This document shows positions 6,643 through 14,612 of a stretch of 64,000 bases of DNA, piece by piece. Source of the DNA: Tissierellia bacterium (lineage in GTDB: Bacteria > Bacillota > Clostridia > Tissierellales > Peptoniphilaceae); NCBI GenBank assembly GCA_030532305.1, contig JAUNLJ010000002.1, positions 21,041 through 85,040 of the forward strand. The letters run 5' to 3'. The notes under the pieces were generated by a model. It made no database searches, was not told the origin of the DNA, and worked only from the letters and a program-made list of their open reading frames with translations. Numbering within the stretch: position 1 is the stretch's first letter; every line of letters begins with the position of its first letter. A program made the translations under genes and the position numbers.

Positions 6643-7622
6643 CAAAAACCCTCCTCAATTTGAGTCTGGGTAATTCGTTTTAAGGCCTCATCCCTAACCT
6701 CTTGGCTGATATGTTGGCTCTTGGAAATCTCCATAACCAGGTCTATAATGTCCATCTTTTTGAAGTCACCAGACCGGTTAATGAGCCCCTTAAATTCCTC
6801 TAGCTCCACCCGTTTGAACCGGTGACGGTCGATCTCTTCTCGGTCTAGAACGTCCTTACCGGGCAGGGCTGACTTTAAAAAGACCTCCTCTATTTGAAGG
6901 CCTCCTTTTTTGGTCACCTCAATTAAAAGGACCTTAGGCCTTCTCTTTAATTCAGTTAGGCTATTGGAGATCCGGACAATGGCTCCAGGGTTGGCAAAGA
7001 CCTTGCCCTCTATTTCCTGGGTTTTAAAACCGTGGTGGTAGTGGCCTGAAAGGGTTAGGTCGGCCTGGGTCTCTAGGACCTCAGAAATTAGGGTATGGGG
7101 GATCCCTTCCATAAACTTCTTATCCATTAAAAAGCCATGGACCAGGTGGATGGCATAGTCCACCTCCTGGGGCCTATCCCTTAAAATATAGGAGGCCTTC
7201 TGACTGTCTTCATCCATGCCCATTCGGTAGGGGGCTCCACTTAGCTGGACCTTCAGGTCCCCTTCTTCCAAGAGGATTTTTTTATTATTAATGACCTGGA
7301 CTATAGCCAGGCTATTTAAAAGGCCCAGGATACTTCGGTGGAGGGTCTCTGGATTATGGCCATAAATATCATGGTTGCCACTAATAATAAAAAGGGGCAC
7401 TGGGAAACCATTTAGGATGCCGGCTAGGTCATTAAGGACAGAAATAGAAACATCTGGCCGGTCAAAGAGGTCGCCTCCATGGAGAAGATAATCAACCTTT
7501 CTCTCCTTAGAAATCCTGAGGATCTCCTCTAATTTATTTTTTAGGGTGTCTAAAAAATCATCTTTTCTTGATTTTGGGTTGGTTCCCCGGATATGGCTAT
7601 CTGTAAAATAAAGAAATCGCAA
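6642..7622 (-). CDS. SbcD/Mre11-like metallophosphoesterase nuclease
   Basis: 326 residues. The calcineurin-like phosphodiesterase motifs are complete: Asp8 and His10 (TDSHI), Asp51 (HGGDLFDR), Asn83-His84-Asp85 (SGNHD), His162 (LVHG) and His194/His196 (GHYHHG). These coordinate two metal ions in the Mre11/SbcD/YhaO group, which act on DNA ends with a Rad50-type ATPase. The C-terminal 90 residues form the capping and partner-binding part. It starts at TTG, 8 bases after GAGGAGG and only 3 bases after the recA stop, so it is co-transcribed with recA. That linkage suggests a role in recombination repair. The exact substrate is unknown. Confidence 0.87.
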   Translation of the reverse strand: MRFLYFTDSHIRGTNPKSRKDDFLDTLKNKLEEILRISKERKVDYLLHGGDLFDRPDVSISVLNDLAGILNGFPVPLFIISGNHDIYGHNPETLHRSILGLLNSLAIVQVINNKKILLEEGDLKVQLSGAPYRMGMDEDSQKASYILRDRPQEVDYAIHLVHGFLMDKKFMEGIPHTLISEVLETQADLTLSGHYHHGFKTQEIEGKVFANPGAIVRISNSLTELKRRPKVLLIEVTKKGGLQIEEVFLKSALPGKDVLDREEIDRHRFKRVELEEFKGLINRSGDFKKMDIIDLVMEISKSQHISQEVRDEALKRITQTQIEEGF

Positions 7623-7625
7623 GAT

Positions 7626-8657
7626 TTAAGCCTCCTCGCCATTCCCTTTTTCTTTCTCGGTTTCCTTATTTAGGCCATAGGTCTCTCTTACCTTGCCCTC
7701 AATTTCTGCCAGGATTTCTGGATTTTCGACTAGGAAGGTCTTGGCATTTTCCCGGCCCTGACCCAAACGGATGTCCCCATAGGAAAACCAAGCCCCAGAC
7801 TTATCTACAATATCTCCTTCTACAGCTGCATCTAACACGCTACCCTCCGTGGAGATACCCTGGCCATACATAATGTCAAATTCCACTTGCTTAAAGGGAG
7901 GGGCCACCTTATTTTTAACAATTTTCACCCGGGTCCGGCTTCCCACAATATCGCTTCCCTTCTTTAGGGAATCCACCCGCCTTATATCTAAGCGGACAGT
8001 GGTGTAGAATTTAAGGGCCCTGCCCCCTGTGGTGGTTTCTGGACTGCCAAACATAACGCCAATTTTTTCCCGTAATTGGTTGATAAAAATAACGGAACAC
8101 TTGGACTTACTAATGGCCCCAGTCAGTTTTCTAAGCCCCTGGCTCATGAGTCTGGCCTGGAGCCCCATATGGGAATCGCCCATTTCCCCTTCTATTTCTG
8201 CCCGGGGCACCAGGGCCGCCACAGAGTCAATAACCACCACATCCACGGCGTTACTTCTAACTAGGGATTCCGCAATTTCTAGGGCCTGCTCCCCTGTGTC
8301 AGGTTGGGAGATAATAAGATTTTCAGTATCTACCCCCAGGGCCCGTGAATAGACGGGGTCCAGGGCGTGTTCCGCATCGATAAAGGCCCCAATGCCTCCT
8401 AGTTTTTGGGCCTCTGCCACAATATGCAGGGCCAGGGTGGTCTTTCCTGAAGATTCAGGACCATAGATCTCTATAATCCGTCCCCTAGGAATTCCCCCGA
8501 CCCCCAGGGCAATATCCAGGGCCAAGGAACCAGTGGGAATCACTTCAATATCCAGGCTGCTATTTTCGCCTAGACGCATAATAGAGCCTTTTCCATACTC
8601 CTTCTCAATCCTAGCAATGGCCTCATCTAGGGCCCTTTGTTTTGCATCACTGGTCAT
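7626..8657 (-). CDS. recA: Recombinase RecA
   Basis: 343 residues, normal length. Walker A GPESSGKT is at 66-73; also visible are the strand-exchange region ([16 protein letters not shown]) and a C-terminal acidic tail ([12 protein letters not shown]). RecA forms the ATP-dependent filament on single-stranded DNA for homologous repair and triggers LexA self-cleavage. The start overlaps the end of cinA by 11 bases, with GAGAGGAG ahead of the ATG. The cinA-recA pair is widespread in Gram-positives. No LexA box was seen immediately upstream; SOS control, if any, would come from a promoter further up the operon. recX does not follow; the nuclease gene does. Confidence 0.98.
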   Translation of the reverse strand: MTSDAKQRALDEAIARIEKEYGKGSIMRLGENSSLDIEVIPTGSLALDIALGVGGIPRGRIIEIYGPESSGKTTLALHIVAEAQKLGGIGAFIDAEHALDPVYSRALGVDTENLIISQPDTGEQALEIAESLVRSNAVDVVVIDSVAALVPRAEIEGEMGDSHMGLQARLMSQGLRKLTGAISKSKCSVIFINQLREKIGVMFGSPETTTGGRALKFYTTVRLDIRRVDSLKKGSDIVGSRTRVKIVKNKVAPPFKQVEFDIMYGQGISTEGSVLDAAVEGDIVDKSGAWFSYGDIRLGQGRENAKTFLVENPEILAEIEGKVRETYGLNKETEKEKGNGEEA

Positions 8658-9906
8658 GATTTTCTCCTCTCTTTAAATAAGCCATCAAATGAGATAAAAC
8701 AAGAATAGTCCCTTTTTCTTGGATACTCTGCCTGTCTCCCCTAAGGTCTAATTTCTTCCCTTCTACAAGTTTGCCCTGGTGGGCTATGGAAAAATAGAGG
8801 GTCCCTATGGGTTTATTTTCATTACTTATGGGGCCAGCCTCTCCAGTGGTTCCTAGGCTTAAATCTGCCCCTGTCCTCTTATAGAGGCCTAGGGCCATCT
8901 CATCGGCCACCTCTTGGCAAACAGCCCCCTTCCTAGCTAAGAGGTCTTGGGATACCCCCAGGTCCTTTATTTTATATTCATTACTGTAAGTGACATAGCT
9001 AGACTTTAAAATCTTAGAGGCTCCCGGCACACTGGTTATCTTTTGGGCCAGGCGTCCTCCTGTTATGGACTCAGCAAAGGAGATCCTTTGGCCCTTTTTT
9101 ATTAATTTTTGAACCAGGGCCTGGGCTAGGTCCTCTCCCTCTTCTGAGTAGATAAAGGGGGCAAACTCTTTTTTTAACTCTTGAATGACCCTTTCATGGT
9201 AGGCCAGTTTTTCTGCCTTGTCCGGGTCCTCCCTTAAGAGCTTGCTTATGATTTTAATCTCCACTTCGCCTAGCTTGGCAAAGGTGTTGATGCTAGTCTC
9301 TGGACTTTCTAGGCCCAGCTCTCTTAGGCGACTTTCTATGGTGGATTCTCCTAGGAGCATGACCTGGATAGACTTCAAGTAGATGTCAAAGTCTCCCTTG
9401 GGAAGATAGTTGGCCACCAAGTCATCTACCATGGGTTCAAACTCCCTGGGGGGACCGGGTAAAAGATAAAGGTAGCCCCGGTCTAGGGCAAGGCACTCCC
9501 CTACGGCTGTCCCATTTTTGTTTTGGATGATCTGGGACCCTTGGATAATGTCCGCCTGTTTTAAGTTGTTTTGGGTCATTTTATAGTTCCTAGAAGAAAA
9601 ATAACGCCTTAGGTCTTCTTCCAGGTCCTTGTCCCTAATTAACTTTCTCCCCAGGCTCTTGGCCACAATTTCTTTAGTTTGGTCATCCTGGGTTGGGCCC
9701 AGGCCGCCTCCTAAGAAGATGAGGTCTGACCGGCCTAGGGCGATCCTTAAGGCCTCCTCAATAACCTCTCTTCCATCTGAGATGGATTGGTGGTAGGCCA
9801 CCTCAATGCCCTGGTCTGTTAGCTTGCGAGATAGGTAGGGGCCATTGGTATTTAGGGTGGACCCTATCATCAGCTCAGTACCTACTGTAATGATTTCTGC
9901 TTTCAT
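8647..9906 (-). CDS. cinA: CinA-family protein with C-terminal nicotinamide-nucleotide amidase domain
   Basis: 419 residues, the full two-domain form. Residues 1-170 are a MoaB/MogA-like fold ([31 protein letters not shown]). The C-terminal part, from about 255, is the PncC domain ([15 protein letters not shown] ... [10 protein letters not shown]), which deamidates NMN to NaMN in pyridine-nucleotide salvage. Some CinA proteins also have ADP-ribose pyrophosphatase activity in the N-terminal domain. It lies between pgsA (10 bases upstream) and recA (overlapping), the standard Gram-positive arrangement, which may give damage- or competence-linked expression. Confidence 0.94.
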   Translation of the reverse strand: MKAEIITVGTELMIGSTLNTNGPYLSRKLTDQGIEVAYHQSISDGREVIEEALRIALGRSDLIFLGGGLGPTQDDQTKEIVAKSLGRKLIRDKDLEEDLRRYFSSRNYKMTQNNLKQADIIQGSQIIQNKNGTAVGECLALDRGYLYLLPGPPREFEPMVDDLVANYLPKGDFDIYLKSIQVMLLGESTIESRLRELGLESPETSINTFAKLGEVEIKIISKLLREDPDKAEKLAYHERVIQELKKEFAPFIYSEEGEDLAQALVQKLIKKGQRISFAESITGGRLAQKITSVPGASKILKSSYVTYSNEYKIKDLGVSQDLLARKGAVCQEVADEMALGLYKRTGADLSLGTTGEAGPISNENKPIGTLYFSIAHQGKLVEGKKLDLRGDRQSIQEKGTILVLSHLMAYLKRGENHDQ

Positions 9907-9916
9907 AAAAACACTC

Positions 9917-10450
9917 CTAGAGATTTTGTAAATCTAAAACCTTGCGATTGGTATATATATAATCTGCCCCGCTTAGGACCGTCAAAACCACAGCTAGATA
10001 AAAGACCCCAAGTCCATAGATAAGGGGGATTAACATGGAAAATAAAAGCATAATCAAGGCCAAGAGCTGTGAGACGGTCTTAAGTTTTCCTAAGGGACTG
10101 GCTGCTATGGTAATATTCTTAGAGGAGGCCAGGGTCCTAAAACCTGTAATAAGGAGCTCCCTGGCTATAATAATAATTACAGCCCAGGCTGGAATGATAT
10201 TTTTTTCCACTAAGATAATAAAGGCGGCACTGGTTAAAACCTTGTCGGCCAGGGGGTCCATAAATTTCCCAAAGGTGGTCACAAGCTTTCTGCTTCTAGC
10301 TAAATACCCATCTATCCAATCTGTCATGGAGGCCAAAATAAAGACCAAACCGCCTGCTATTTGATAGGCCTCTCCCTCCATATACATGAGGATGAGAAAG
10401 ACAGGCACTAAAAAGATTCTAAAGATGGTGATCTTATTGGCTATATTCAT
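9917..10450 (-). CDS. pgsA: CDP-diacylglycerol--glycerol-3-phosphate phosphatidyltransferase
   Basis: 177 residues, a multi-pass membrane enzyme making phosphatidylglycerol phosphate, the first committed step to phosphatidylglycerol. The CDP-alcohol phosphotransferase motif is complete: D44-x2-D47-G48-x2-A51-R52-x8-G61-x3-D65-x3-D69 (DWIDGYLAR ... GKFMDPLAD). Hydrophobic helices cover most of the rest. The ATG overlaps the rimO stop by 4 bases (ATGA), so the two are probably translationally coupled. The order pgsA-cinA-recA is conserved in Firmicutes. Confidence 0.95.
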   Translation of the reverse strand: MNIANKITIFRIFLVPVFLILMYMEGEAYQIAGGLVFILASMTDWIDGYLARSRKLVTTFGKFMDPLADKVLTSAAFIILVEKNIIPAWAVIIIIARELLITGFRTLASSKNITIAASPLGKLKTVSQLLALIMLLFSMLIPLIYGLGVFYLAVVLTVLSGADYIYTNRKVLDLQNL

Positions 10451-11763
10451 AGGAGGTCTCCTTCTAGGTCATGGGTTAGACTATCTGTGATCTTAAGTCT
10501 GTAAAATTGGTCCAGGTCCAAGGGTTTTTGAGACTTTACATAGACCAGGCCATCAATCTCAGGGGCCTCTAGGGCCGTTCTTCCTGTGTAAAGGCCCTCT
10601 TCTATTTGGTCTGTAATGAGGACTTCATATTCCTGGCCTATCCTAGATGTTAATCGGTTCCTAGAAATTTCCTCTTGAAGGGCCATAAGGGTGGCCTGCC
10701 TCTTTTCTTGGACCTCTCTTGGGATTTGCCCTTCCATCTGGGCAGCCCGGGTTCCCTCTTCCCTAGAGTAAATAAAGGAGCCCACTCGGTCTAGGGGATA
10801 GGCCTTTAAAAAGTCTAGGATCTCTTGAAAATCTTCTTCAGTTTCCTGGGGAAAGCCCACTAGGAAGGTGGACCGGATAACAATATTGGGCACGTCCCTT
10901 CTTAATTGGGTAATTAGGCTAATAATTTCTTTCTTGCTGGTCTTTCGGCCCATTAGGCCAAGGATCCGGTCACTAATATGCTGGAGGGGAATGTCGATAT
11001 AGGGAACAATTTTGGGGTTGGACCTCATCTGATCAATGAGGGCCCTATCAAAATAATCTGGATAGGCATATAAGAGGCGGATCCACTTTAGGTCTTTTAT
11101 CTTCCCCAGTTCCTTTAAGAGGTCGGCTAAGCATCTTTTTCCATAGAGGTCTATGCCATAATCTGTTAGGTTTTGGGCAATAAGGATGACCTCTCTTGTG
11201 CCTGCCTGGACTAGGGCCTGGACTTCTTGGCAGATTTTTTCTATGGGCCGGCTCCGGTTTTTGCCCCTTAACTGGGGAATAATGCAGTAGCTACATGTGT
11301 TGTTGCAGCCCTCTGAAATCTTGACATATTCTGTGACCCCAATATCTGTTCTAGGAATGTCCTCTATATGGTCTGTCTCCATGTTGTCAGTATACCAGGC
11401 TCCCTGGCCCTGGTAGGCTGCATCAATGGCTTGGTTAATATCTTTTAGGTTGCCTGTGCCAATAATCCCATCGGCCTCAGGAATCTCCTTTAAGAGCTCT
11501 TCTGGGTACCTTTGGGCTAAACAGCCTGCTAAAAGGAGCTTTTCTAAATGGGCCTCTTCCTTTAGCTGGGCCAGAGACAAGATGGTCTCAATAGACTCCT
11601 CCTTGGCGGCATCAATAAAGCCACAGGTGTTGACAACCACCACCTGAGCCTCCCCTATGTCCAGGGTATTTTCATACTTTTCCTTGTCTAAAAGCCCCTT
11701 CATAATCTGGGTATCTACATCATTTTTAGAACATCCTAGGGTGACCATGGCCACTTTTTTCAT
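10447..11763 (-). CDS. rimO: Ribosomal protein S12 methylthiotransferase RimO
   Basis: 438 residues. The N-terminal MTTase domain has the cluster ligands Cys11 (LGCSKND), Cys47 (NTCGF) and Cys81 (AGCLAQR). The radical SAM motif is Cys153-Cys157-Cys160 (GCNNTCSYC), and the C-terminus is a TRAM domain (TSRIGQEYEVLITD). The LGCSKND form at the first cysteine fits RimO, which methylthiolates a conserved Asp of S12, better than MiaB. It overlaps both ftsK and pgsA by 4 bases. Two [4Fe-4S] clusters are expected, in line with an anaerobic host. Confidence 0.93.
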   Translation of the reverse strand: MKKVAMVTLGCSKNDVDTQIMKGLLDKEKYENTLDIGEAQVVVVNTCGFIDAAKEESIETILSLAQLKEEAHLEKLLLAGCLAQRYPEELLKEIPEADGIIGTGNLKDINQAIDAAYQGQGAWYTDNMETDHIEDIPRTDIGVTEYVKISEGCNNTCSYCIIPQLRGKNRSRPIEKICQEVQALVQAGTREVILIAQNLTDYGIDLYGKRCLADLLKELGKIKDLKWIRLLYAYPDYFDRALIDQMRSNPKIVPYIDIPLQHISDRILGLMGRKTSKKEIISLITQLRRDVPNIVIRSTFLVGFPQETEEDFQEILDFLKAYPLDRVGSFIYSREEGTRAAQMEGQIPREVQEKRQATLMALQEEISRNRLTSRIGQEYEVLITDQIEEGLYTGRTALEAPEIDGLVYVKSQKPLDLDQFYRLKITDSLTHDLEGDLL

Positions 11764-14066
11764 GATTTCACTTCCTTATTTAAATACGCTTCAATCTCTT
11801 CTTCAGACCACATCAATTGTCTGGGCTTGGACCCCTGGTGGGGGCCTATAACGCCCAGTTCTTCCAGTTGGTCTACGATTCTAGCAGCCCGGGCATAGCC
11901 GACTTTTAGTTTTCTTTGGAGAAAGGATATGGAGGCCTGGTCTTGGCTAATCACAATATATATGGCTTCATCTAAAAGCTCATCCCGCTCACTTATTTCC
12001 ATCTCCGTCTTAGTTTCAATGGCCTCCATGGCCTCTTGATCATAGTCTTCCTTATGGGTGTGGTCTTTCACGAAATCTGTTACCCGCATGACCTCCTCGT
12101 CGCTGATAAAGGCCCCCTGGATCCGTTTGGGTTTAGAATAAAAGCCGGGATAAAAAAGCATGTCTCCCTTGCCCAAGAGTTTTTCTGCCCCACCCATATC
12201 TAAAATGGTCCGTGAATCAATCTGGGAGGATACAGAAAAGGCAATCCTTGACGGAATGTTGGCCTTGATGGTTCCTGTAATAACGTCCACAGAGGGCCTT
12301 TGGGTGGCAATAATAAGATAAATTCCAGCTGCTCTGGCCATTTGGGCTAGGCGGGTTATATAGTCTTCTACCTCCCCGGCAGCCACCATCATCAGGTCTG
12401 ATAGCTCATCTACGACAACAACAATCTTAGCCAGGGACTCTAGACCTGATTCTTCCAATTTGGCCTTTTGGTTATAGCCCTTAATATCCCTAACCCCTTC
12501 TTCAGCAAATAGCTTGTAGCGCTTTTCCATCTCGTCCACGGCCCAGCTTAGGGCAAAGGCCGCCTTTTTAGGGTCTGTCACCACAGGAATAAGGAGGTGG
12601 GGAATCTTGTTGTAGATATTTAACTCCACCACCTTGGGGTCGATTAAAATAAGGCGAACCTCTTCGGGGCTGGCCTTGTATAAAATGCTAGTTAGGATCA
12701 CATTAATACAGACAGACTTCCCTGACCCGGTGGCGCCGGCAATAAGGAGGTGGGGCATCTTGTCGATACTTGAAACCATGGTGTTGCCTGTTACATCCTT
12801 GCCCAGGGCCAGGGGTAGGCTGGAATCCAGATCCCTAAAGGCCTTGGACTCTAGGACCTCCCTTACACTAACAGAGTCCTTGACTTCATTGGGGACTTCA
12901 ATCCCTACGGCTGACTTGCCTGGAATGGGGGCTTCAATCCGGAGGTTGGAGCTGGCCAGGCTCATGGTTAAATTGTCTGCCAGGGAAACGATCTTATTTA
13001 AACGGACCCCTGGCGCTGGCTGGACCTCATAGGAGGTAATAACCGGCCCCCGGTTGATGGCTGTTACCCGGCAATCAATGTTAAAGTTATTTAGGGTCTC
13101 TTCAATAATCCGACCGTTTCTCCGAATTTGGTCATCTGAGATTTGTGACCCCTTGGGAGCTGGATTTAATAGGTCCAGGCTGGGAAAACCATAGGTCCAC
13201 TGGGGCCTGGCCTCCTTGACCTCCTTGGCAAAATTTTCCTTTTCCTCCTGGCTAAGGGGGCTGGCCTTTTCTAGGTCTTTAGCTGACTTATCCCTGTTAA
13301 GGGGCTGGTCCTTTTCTAAAGTTTGGCCAGCTGGGTCTAGGGAGGACTTGGCATAATTTCTTATTTCTACCTCTCCCAGGTCTGGGTCTCCAGCTTCAGA
13401 AAGTCTAGGGGCCCTTTCTTCCTGGCTTTTTTTAGGCCTCTTTTTTCTAGCGGGGGCCTTCCCAGCTGGGGGGGCTTGGTCTTTTCCCTCTTGGATGGGT
13501 AGGTCCTCTAGACGGGATCTTATGGAAGAAAGAGCCTTTTTAGACCCCTGGACCAGGGCCCTTCTTTGGTCCTTAGACAGCATGAGGCCCAGGGCTAGGA
13601 CCAGGACAAAAAAGAGGATAATCTTGGTTCCCGTGGTCCCTAAAAGCCTTAAGAAGATGGAACCTAAAAGGTCCCCTACCAGGCCCCCATCTAGAGAATC
13701 TAGGGCCATTCTGTCTATTCTACTTTCTAGGGTCCAGTCCCTAAGTGCCACCGTGTCAAAGTAGGTTAAAAGACTTAAAAAAATTAAGACGCCAGACCAA
13801 ATAAAGCGGCTAATGCTCTGGTGGGCCCTAAGAATAAATACCAGACCCCCTATAGCTAAAAAGATAGGAAAAAAGAACTTGCCCCTTCCAAATAAAAAGT
13901 TAAGTAGACTATAGGCTGTTCTTCCAAACAAGCCCATATTAGAAGAGATCAGGCTAACAAAGAGTAAAATAGCCAGGGCTAAAAAGCCGGCGCCTAAGAT
14001 TAATTCTTGGTTACGGATTTCCTCTATAGACTTTTTCTTTTTGACTCTTTGTTTTTTTTGTGCCAT
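11760..14066 (-). CDS. ftsK: DNA translocase FtsK/SpoIIIE
   Basis: 768 residues. Four predicted N-terminal membrane helices lie near 23-41, 64-80, 87-103 and 148-164. A charged, low-complexity linker (about 190-290, rich in K, P and E) is followed by the RecA-like motor with Walker A GATGSGKS (444-451) and Walker B (IVVVVDELSDLM). The C-terminal gamma winged-helix (about 700-765) reads DNA polarity sequences. The protein pumps chromosomal DNA through the closing septum and works with Xer recombinases. GGGGAGG lies 5 bases before the ATG. SpoIIIE and FtsK cannot be told apart from sequence alone. Confidence 0.95.
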   Translation of the reverse strand: MAQKKQRVKKKKSIEEIRNQELILGAGFLALAILLFVSLISSNMGLFGRTAYSLLNFLFGRGKFFFPIFLAIGGLVFILRAHQSISRFIWSGVLIFLSLLTYFDTVALRDWTLESRIDRMALDSLDGGLVGDLLGSIFLRLLGTTGTKIILFFVLVLALGLMLSKDQRRALVQGSKKALSSIRSRLEDLPIQEGKDQAPPAGKAPARKKRPKKSQEERAPRLSEAGDPDLGEVEIRNYAKSSLDPAGQTLEKDQPLNRDKSAKDLEKASPLSQEEKENFAKEVKEARPQWTYGFPSLDLLNPAPKGSQISDDQIRRNGRIIEETLNNFNIDCRVTAINRGPVITSYEVQPAPGVRLNKIVSLADNLTMSLASSNLRIEAPIPGKSAVGIEVPNEVKDSVSVREVLESKAFRDLDSSLPLALGKDVTGNTMVSSIDKMPHLLIAGATGSGKSVCINVILTSILYKASPEEVRLILIDPKVVELNIYNKIPHLLIPVVTDPKKAAFALSWAVDEMEKRYKLFAEEGVRDIKGYNQKAKLEESGLESLAKIVVVVDELSDLMMVAAGEVEDYITRLAQMARAAGIYLIIATQRPSVDVITGTIKANIPSRIAFSVSSQIDSRTILDMGGAEKLLGKGDMLFYPGFYSKPKRIQGAFISDEEVMRVTDFVKDHTHKEDYDQEAMEAIETKTEMEISERDELLDEAIYIVISQDQASISFLQRKLKVGYARAARIVDQLEELGVIGPHQGSKPRQLMWSEEEIEAYLNKEVKS

Positions 14067-14117
14067 CTCTGCCTCCCCAAATATATGTTCTATTTGATTA
14101 TACCATAAAACTCCTTT

Positions 14118-14561
14118 TTATACACCCGTATGACCAAAGCCTTTTTCTTGTCTTTTTGTCTCCCCCAATTCTTCCAGGCTCAAGGTCTCTTCAAATTGGG
14201 CCCTTTCCACCTTGGCAAAGACCATTTGGGCGATCCGGTCCCCATCTTGGAGGGTGATCTTGTCCCGGCTCAGGTTGACCACGATGACCTTTATTTCCCC
14301 CCGGTAATCGCTGTCGATGGTTCCAATCCCATTGGCCAGGCTCAGGCCCTTTTTTATGGCCAGGCCACTTCTAGCTCTTACCTGCCCCTCGTAGCCTTGG
14401 GGAATACCCAAATGGATTCCTGTGGGAACCAAGGCCCTTTCTAGGGAGTCTAGCTCTAGGGGGGCCTCTAGCTTAGCATATAGGTCCACTCCAGCAGCCC
14501 CTGGGGTTTGGTAGGAGGGGAGGTCGTGGTCTGAGTCTTTATAAATTTTAACCTTTATCAT
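14118..14561 (-). CDS. dut: Deoxyuridine 5'-triphosphate nucleotidohydrolase (dUTPase)
   Basis: Trimeric dUTPase that hydrolyses dUTP to dUMP and pyrophosphate, keeping uracil out of DNA. The five motifs are visible: PGAAGVDLYA, RSGLA, NGIGTIDSDYRGEI, GDRIAQMVF and the C-terminal KGFGHTGV (commonly GFGSTG). The open frame runs back to an ATG at 14594, but that lies in the hairpin following pnp. AAGGAG 7 bases before the ATG at 14561 sets the start, giving 147 residues (MIKVKIYKDSD). A gap of 51 bases separates it from ftsK. Confidence 0.94.
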   Translation of the reverse strand: MIKVKIYKDSDHDLPSYQTPGAAGVDLYAKLEAPLELDSLERALVPTGIHLGIPQGYEGQVRARSGLAIKKGLSLANGIGTIDSDYRGEIKVIVVNLSRDKITLQDGDRIAQMVFAKVERAQFEETLSLEELGETKRQEKGFGHTGV

Positions 14562-14574
14562 AACTTTTCTCCTT

Positions 14575-14603
14575 AAAGACAAAGGAACCGCCAAGGCGGC
14601 TCC
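14575..14603 (-). terminator. Hairpin between pnp and dut
   Basis: ggaaccgcc / ggcggctcc (14584-14592 / 14595-14603, one mismatch) is followed on the minus strand by TTTGTCTTT. The T-tract is imperfect, so partial termination that leaves some readthrough into dut is likely. Confidence 0.65.
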
Positions 14604-14612
14604 TATGCAAAT

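Noticed and set aside
4287..6645. Frameshifted sbcC pseudogene
   Set aside because: Three separate frames each have their own start and good ribosome site, with short regular gaps. The break coincides with the zinc hook, so a lesion is less likely than a natural split.
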